Assembly (NCBI RefSeq): GCF_010500965.1
Contig: NZ_QVMI01000009.1
Location: 230,401-294,400 of the forward strand
Reading direction: 5' to 3'
Source of the DNA: Bacteroides sp. 51
GTDB taxonomy: Bacteria; Bacteroidota; Bacteroidia; Bacteroidales; Bacteroidaceae
DNA: 64,000 nt
Shown here: positions 60,357-64,000 of the stretch, in pieces
How the letters are laid out: each line of letters begins with the position of its first letter
How positions within the stretch are numbered: the stretch's first letter is position 1
The notes under the pieces: model-generated
The model's database searches: none
What the model saw: the letters and a program-made list of their open reading frames with translations, nothing else
What the model was told of the DNA's origin: nothing
Translations under genes and position numbers: made by a program

Positions 60357-61310
60357 TCAATCTTTAAATATGCAATCTATATCATCTTTCCATTTCTGAG
60401 GCTTCTTAGCATCGTGCATTTGAGTTAATGCACTTTGCAACCGACTTACACCAAAGATACTATTTAGGGCTGTCTCTGGGTATGAGTCTGTACGATTGGG
60501 GCAAAATACTTTTTCTGTAAAATATGCTAATCTGACTTTACCTTTGGTGGCACCAAATAGCCATTTGTAGCCCGTGTTTGTTTGTATCATCAATTTAGCT
60601 TCAATGGCTTTCTGGAAATATTTCTTTGCTCTATCGGTATCTAATTCTTTAGGAAATTTAATATCTTTATTATGTTTGTCATCATTTTCTTTTTCAGGAA
60701 TCTTGTAATTGTTACACTTCAATGACATCCTATCTCTTATGTATGTGGTAAGCCCTATTTGTTCCTGAATTTTTATTAAATCAATATCAAAGTCAATGCA
60801 CATCTCATCTATCCAAAGCCAAAAGCTATCAAATATGCTATGGCAATGGATAATATAAGACTCAGACATGTTTGCATCTTCATAGTTTAAGCCTGGTTCT
60901 TCCCATCTACAATAGCGCTCAAGTAAGTTGTGGCAATAAGCGTGTCTTGGGCTATATCTTGTATTTCCTATTTTAAGCCAAACGCTACCATTCATTTCAA
61001 TGTATTCTTTTGGTATTGAAATGTTTAAGTAGATGCTTATGTCATAAAACGACCTAAGTATTTGCTTTAAGTACGTTTCTCTACTCTCTGGATATTTATA
61101 GAAATTAGATTCAACTTCCTTTATTACATCATCCAATAATGTACTACTTCTGGGAATTGTGTTTAGTTTATAGGCTTCATCGCTGCATCTTTTAAGATTA
61201 TTTGTGTGATACTTTACCCATCTTTCATCAAGCTGTTCAGTTTCTAAAGTTGCTGCATCTGATAAAGCAAAAAATACTGATAGAAATTGGCTCAAATATT
61301 GTTTTTCCAT
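60357..61310 (-). CDS. Unknown 317-aa protein, candidate cargo gene
   Basis: No domain recognised. The N-terminal two thirds are helical with several Cys, His and Trp residues (HCHSIFDSFWLWIDEMCIDF, IGNTRYSPRHAYCHNLLERY). A Lys-rich linker (EKENDDKHNKDIKFPKELDT, about 205-224) leads to a C-terminal module, AKKYFQKAIEAKLMIQTNTG through LAYFTEKVFCPNR and NSIFGVSRLQSALTQM. That module is similar in style to C-termini of several Bacteroides element proteins. It is the largest gene of the element after the integrase and lies in the usual cargo position. It may be a defence or accessory function; this is inference. Confidence 0.7.
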   Translation of the reverse strand: MEKQYLSQFLSVFFALSDAATLETEQLDERWVKYHTNNLKRCSDEAYKLNTIPRSSTLLDDVIKEVESNFYKYPESRETYLKQILRSFYDISIYLNISIPKEYIEMNGSVWLKIGNTRYSPRHAYCHNLLERYCRWEEPGLNYEDANMSESYIIHCHSIFDSFWLWIDEMCIDFDIDLIKIQEQIGLTTYIRDRMSLKCNNYKIPEKENDDKHNKDIKFPKELDTDRAKKYFQKAIEAKLMIQTNTGYKWLFGATKGKVRLAYFTEKVFCPNRTDSYPETALNSIFGVSRLQSALTQMHDAKKPQKWKDDIDCIFKD

Positions 61311-61321
61311 TGTTTATACTT

Positions 61322-61477
61322 TTAGCTGTTTATAGCCTCATCATTCAATTTATCTAAATCTGATTTAGGAATATAAATAACCCCGTCTTTATCGAGTAGA
61401 GACTAGATAACTATTTCTTTAACTCTCTGTGTTTCCTCTTTCATATCCTCACAAACACTCTTAAAGAAATCATTCAT
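61322..61477 (-). pseudogene. Small gene interrupted by an in-frame TAG
   Basis: The ATG at 61477 overlaps the preceding gene by 8 nt. The frame reads NDFFKSVCEDMKEETQRVKE then IVI, stops at TAG (61403-61405), and continues in the same frame SLLDKDGVIYIPKSDLDKLN then DEAINS to a TAA at 61322-61324, 11 nt before the next start. Gene-like spacing on both sides suggests one 51-codon gene broken by an amber codon. Confidence 0.55.
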
Positions 61478-61736
61478 AGGATCTTTTGATTGGTATAATA
61501 TCATTAGCTGCCTTACCGTATTTCCATGTCTTGCCAAAGCTATCATACTGTTCTTTGGTTATTTCCTGCGGTATATGGAAACATCCATAGCTTTCACCAC
61601 CATAGGCTATTTTGCTTTTTTTATGGGCTAGCTGCTCATTTGTTAAACCGTCCCCGTCACATAGTTTTATGTATCTGTCGCCGCTCTCATCCTCTCTAAT
61701 AACGGCATCATCTATGTAATTGCCAAAATATTTCAT
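61470..61736 (-). CDS. Unknown 88-aa protein
   Basis: It starts 5 nt after the integrase stop. Reads KYFGNYIDDAVIREDESGDR, then DGDGLTNEQLAHKKSKIAYG and ESYGCFHIPQEITKEQYDSF. No domain recognised. Its stop overlaps the interrupted small gene. Probably in one transcript with integrase. Confidence 0.65.
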   Translation of the reverse strand: MKYFGNYIDDAVIREDESGDRYIKLCDGDGLTNEQLAHKKSKIAYGGESYGCFHIPQEITKEQYDSFGKTWKYGKAANDIIPIKRSYE

Positions 61737-61741
61737 TTGCT

Positions 61742-62932
61742 TTATAATTTTAATTCAGGTAGACTGTTTATTGCTTCTTCTTTTAGCTTATCCACCGCCC
61801 GGGTATATTTCTCTGTATGTTTCAATCCCGAGTGGCCTAAAAGGCTTGCAACGGTTTTAATATTGGCACCATTGTTCAGGATATTCACGGCAAAGGAATG
61901 CCTGGCACAATGCCAACTAATATGCTTGTCTATTCCGGCACGCTTAACCCAGCGTCTTAATGACTTTAGGCAACTCTCATAGGTTGGTAGGTTGAATATG
62001 AGACTTTCTTTGTTTCCATCTGCTGGCATTTCTCCTATTAGTGAAAGCAAACTATCATTCAAAGGGATGATTACACCGCTTGCAGATGAATGCCCCTTTG
62101 TCTTGTTTTGCTCAAACTTTAGTAGCTTATTAGAGTAATCCACATTCTTGTAGGTGAGTTCCTTTACATCACAGAATCTTAGACCACAGTACAGACAAAG
62201 AGTAAAAGCCCGTCTTATAATTAGGTTCTCATTGTCATAGTGGGTGTTAATGAGGGCTTGTATTTCATCCATTGAAAGTACATCCTTTCTTAGTGCCTGC
62301 TCATCAGCCTTGATAGAAATACCGGCACATGGGTTCTTTATCATTACATCATGCTCTATGGCATAGTTAATAACCTTTTTGAAACGCTGGTAGATACTTT
62401 TTGCACCCTCTCCAATACTTCTACTTTGCAGGTACTCTGTAAAGGCTATCATCATATCTTTATTTAGCTGCTCTGGTTTGATGGTTATAGCAAACTTATT
62501 ATACTCTGGGGTGTCTTTAAGGAAGTCTCTAAAACGTTGGAGTGCTATTTGCATCATCCTGATATCTTTCTTTGTATAGCTATCGTTATAGGCTTGAAAA
62601 TAATCCAGAAAGTTTATAGTACGGTCTTTCCTTAGTCGATACCCGTTGAGGCTCTCTTTCATTTCTTGCTCACGTTCAAAGCGTATCTTCCTAGCCAGAT
62701 CATAAGTTTCTTTATTTTGTTGGCGTTCAAGTGGTGTTCGAGGGCTAGCATATATCGTAAGATTTAAAAACTCTCTTTTTCTTTGAACTTTACTTTTTGT
62801 TTCACCCGTGTTTGGGTCTGCTATGTTAACCCTACCCAAGTAGTAATCTAGATATAGAGAGAAGTTACCGTCAGATAGCTGCTTTTGCATCAATTTAGGG
62901 TTGTCTGTTACTCTGGAATCGTTCTTTGCCAT
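61742..62932 (-). CDS. Tyrosine recombinase/integrase of the element
   Basis: 396 aa, the long Bacteroides-element type. An N-terminal arm-binding part, a phage_int_SAM-like core-binding domain (about 95-200, FLDYFQAYNDSYTKKDIRMM), then a catalytic domain with Arg in LCLYCGLRFCDVKELTY, His-x-x-Arg in ISWHCARHSFAVNILNNGAN, His in VASLLGHSGLKHTEKY and nucleophile Tyr in TEKYTRAVDKL. It would recombine the 14-bp core in tRNA-Leu. It lies at the right end, reading inward, 200 nt from attR. Confidence 0.95.
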   Translation of the reverse strand: MAKNDSRVTDNPKLMQKQLSDGNFSLYLDYYLGRVNIADPNTGETKSKVQRKREFLNLTIYASPRTPLERQQNKETYDLARKIRFEREQEMKESLNGYRLRKDRTINFLDYFQAYNDSYTKKDIRMMQIALQRFRDFLKDTPEYNKFAITIKPEQLNKDMMIAFTEYLQSRSIGEGAKSIYQRFKKVINYAIEHDVMIKNPCAGISIKADEQALRKDVLSMDEIQALINTHYDNENLIIRRAFTLCLYCGLRFCDVKELTYKNVDYSNKLLKFEQNKTKGHSSASGVIIPLNDSLLSLIGEMPADGNKESLIFNLPTYESCLKSLRRWVKRAGIDKHISWHCARHSFAVNILNNGANIKTVASLLGHSGLKHTEKYTRAVDKLKEEAINSLPELKL

Positions 62933-62973
62933 AACATGAGAAGTTTTTATTTTCCTTTGGTTTCTCTTTGTTA

Positions 62974-62981
62974 CAAAGATA
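62974..62981 (-). promoter_or_regulatory. -7 promoter element of the integrase
   Basis: CAAAGATA on the plus strand is TATCTTTG on the minus strand, 42 nt before the start. Confidence 0.5.
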
Positions 62982-62999
62982 ATATTTTGTTTTGTTCTA

Positions 63000-63019
63000 G
63001 GTGTAACACAGGTGTAACA
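63000..63019 (+). repeat. Right arm-type repeat of the element
   Basis: GGTGTAACACAGGTGTAACA; differs from 55106-55125 at one position and has the same orientation. It lies 113 nt from the attR core. Confidence 0.75.
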
Positions 63020-63131
63020 AAACGGTAAAGTAAGGTCTTTTTTATGATAATAAGGGAAGATGTTATTTGTCCAATCGTCTGATATTCATTCTTTTGTATT
63101 CCAATCGGTTCTCTTTGTGGTTCGGTACATA

Positions 63132-63145
63132 CCGGGTCTGGGTAC
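63132..63145 (+). repeat. attR core
   Basis: CCGGGTCTGGGTAC, identical to 55044-55057. Confidence 0.92.
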
Positions 63146-63147
63146 TG

Positions 63148-63184
63148 AAGCGGAGAGAGTTGAAAAATTCTCTCCGCTTTTCTT
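63148..63184 (+). terminator. Displaced native terminator of tRNA-Leu
   Basis: AAGCGGAGAGAGTT (63148-63161) pairs with its AATTCTCTCCGCTT partner (63165-63178, one mismatch), followed by TTCTTTTTC. It directly follows attR, where the tRNA 3' end would have been before insertion. Confidence 0.88.
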
Positions 63185-63561
63185 TTTCTTCCCTCGCAAC
63201 TCGTTGGTTTGTTGATATATTAAGGATAAATGCGATATAGTTTCGTTTACTTCCTTTTTATAAGGTTTTGTTGGAAATGGCAAAGTATAGACAAAATGAC
63301 ATTTTGATAATAGAATGGGGCGGTAATTGCAAATTCCGGGCTTGGGGCAGAAAGAGAAGGAAAAATGGCAAAGGAATCACGTTTGTAGAAATCGAAAAGA
63401 TTTAAATTTATAAAATAAACAGTCTAAATGTTCTAAATACGATAAAATAAATTACGAATAGATACGCTAATAAAAACAGATACAGCAAATGCACACTTCA
63501 ATTGCTTTGCTTAAAACAGACCAACCAGAGAATGAAAATCTATAAAATGAAACACGCTGAA

Positions 63562-63670
63562 TACTTGAGCCGCGTGCTGTCGATACTTGAGCGCTTGACT
63601 GTCGATATTTGAGCCGCGTGTTATCTATACTTGAGCCGCGTGCTGTCGGCAGTACGCGGCTCAAGTGTAG
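63562..63670. repeat. Four 22-nt TACTTGAGCCGCGTG units plus an inverted copy
   Basis: Units start at 63562, 63584, 63606 and 63628, each exactly 22 nt (core TACTTGAGCCGCGTGCTGTC, with changes in units 2 and 3). The next 21 nt (63650-63670) carry the reverse complement (TACGCGGCTCAAGTGTA), giving a hairpin with unit 4. Non-coding. Confidence 0.85.
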
Positions 63671-63970
63671 AAATTATTGCGCTGGGGCACTTCCAAATAT
63701 CAATAATGCACCGCATAAGCAAGCCTAATACCTGATTTTAACATCTCATTGACGGTTTTCAAGAAGTTTGCATGTAATTAAAATGGGGCAAATGCTATCT
63801 TTTTGATCTGATTTTACTCATATTTGTAACTTCGGGGATTAGCGGCCAGGTTAATCTGAAGATAAAAATCGAACTTGTCAGCTTGCAATCTAACATTAAA
63901 GATAAGTAGATGTTCATAATTATTTCACATATAATAAAACTGTCGTATCTTCGCATCATACAAAATATAG

Positions 63971-64000
63971 ATGCGAATGAAAATCACGATATTACCATTG
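63971..64000 (+). CDS. Possible start of a gene cut by the window edge
   Basis: ATG at 63971 (or 63977, reading MKITILPL) is open to the edge, with TATCTTCG about 20 nt upstream as a possible -7 box. Only 8-10 codons are visible, so nothing can be said about the product. Confidence 0.3.
   Translation, partial: MRMKITILPL

Larger units (their letters stand above)
55044..63145. mobile_element. Integrated element in tRNA-Leu (tyrosine-integrase, phage-type Rep; no structural or mobilization genes)
   Basis: About 8.1 kb bounded by the same 14-bp core at 55044-55057 (tRNA 3' end) and 63132-63145. Content in order: terminator, arm repeat, four small minus-strand genes, divergent XRE regulator, a minus-strand run xis/orf147/rep/small genes, a 317-aa unknown gene, an interrupted small gene, an 88-aa gene, integrase, arm repeat. 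Integrase, excisionase and replication genes resemble a plasmid-like or satellite-type element. No capsid, tail, portal, relaxase or type IV secretion gene is visible. It could be a phage satellite or a rolling-circle integrative plasmid. Confidence 0.9.
63146..64000. other. Chromosomal flank without clear genes
   Basis: 855 nt to the window end. It begins with the displaced tRNA terminator and carries the 22-nt array (63562-63670). A promoter-like TATCTTCG is near 63943-63950, and a possible start codon at the right edge. The open frames here follow the array or are short and unconvincing. Confidence 0.6.

Noticed and set aside
55044-63145. Conjugative or mobilizable transposon
   Set aside because: No relaxase, mob, tra or type IV secretion gene can be seen; the Rep and small genes fit a satellite or plasmid-like element better.
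63467-63664. 65-aa minus-strand open frame with repeated ARGSSI words
   Set aside because: It is a translation of the 22-nt array; 22 is not a multiple of three, so the apparent peptide repeats shift frame and have no protein character.

Overview
The window comes from a Bacteroidales genome, most likely Bacteroides or a close relative. The evidence is SusC/SusD outer-membrane pairs, an ECF sigma/FecR anti-sigma pair, -33 TTTG / -7 TAnnTTTG promoters, a fused SecDF, ferredoxin-dependent 2-oxoacid oxidoreductase and phosphotransbutyrylase/butyrate kinase. I cannot assign a species. Most of the window is ordinary core chromosome, interrupted by an 8.1 kb integrated element.

Layout: 1-3.3 kb holds the N-terminal part of a SusC-like receptor (minus strand) preceded by a membrane-anchored TPR/HTH regulator. 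3.6-14 kb is housekeeping: a TPR/OmpA-like lipoprotein, xerD, then a plus-strand series aroQ, pyk, O-methyltransferase, rbfA, LolC-type permease, secDF. 14-22.5 kb has a small lipoprotein, tRNA-Arg(CCT), korA-korB, a nucleoside kinase with a ThrRS-like N-terminus, a Na/Pi cotransporter and a rubredoxin too short for ordinary ORF cut-offs. 22.5-29 kb has a Cys-rich-PAS hybrid histidine kinase, a PMCA-type calcium ATPase overlapping a HAD hydrolase, and ribF. 29-31.9 kb is a membrane-stress-like operon (small peptide, CPBP protease, two paralogous DUF2975 proteins, XRE repressor) behind TATCG-N5-CGATA operator-like sites. 31.9-36.7 kb has sufE, an M28 peptidase, LD-carboxypeptidase and ptb-buk. 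36.9-49 kb is an ECF sigma / FecR / SusC-SusD / SusC-SusD locus in which the whole SusCD pair has been duplicated. 49-54.8 kb has pnp, a cysteine-less thioredoxin-fold lipoprotein, greA, a HIT protein and a mannose-1-phosphate guanylyltransferase.

At 55,044-63,145 an element is integrated into the 3' end of tRNA-Leu(CAA). A 14-bp att core is repeated at both ends, a 20-bp double arm-type repeat lies near each end, and the native tRNA terminator has been pushed 8 kb downstream and replaced by one carried by the element. It encodes an integrase, an excisionase-like HTH protein, a phage-type Rep protein bracketed by 28-bp repeats, a divergent XRE switch and several unknown small proteins. I see no structural or mobilization genes.

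The least explained signal is a set of five intergenic arrays in which locus-specific words recur every 21-23 nt (3417-3530, 14882-14973, 34479-34566, 41994-42235, 63562-63670). The largest is 11 consecutive units of exactly 22 nt, with the last units inverted. The words are unrelated between loci but the period is shared. A second class is long, nearly perfect inverted repeats at gene ends, some built from 7-8 nt words.
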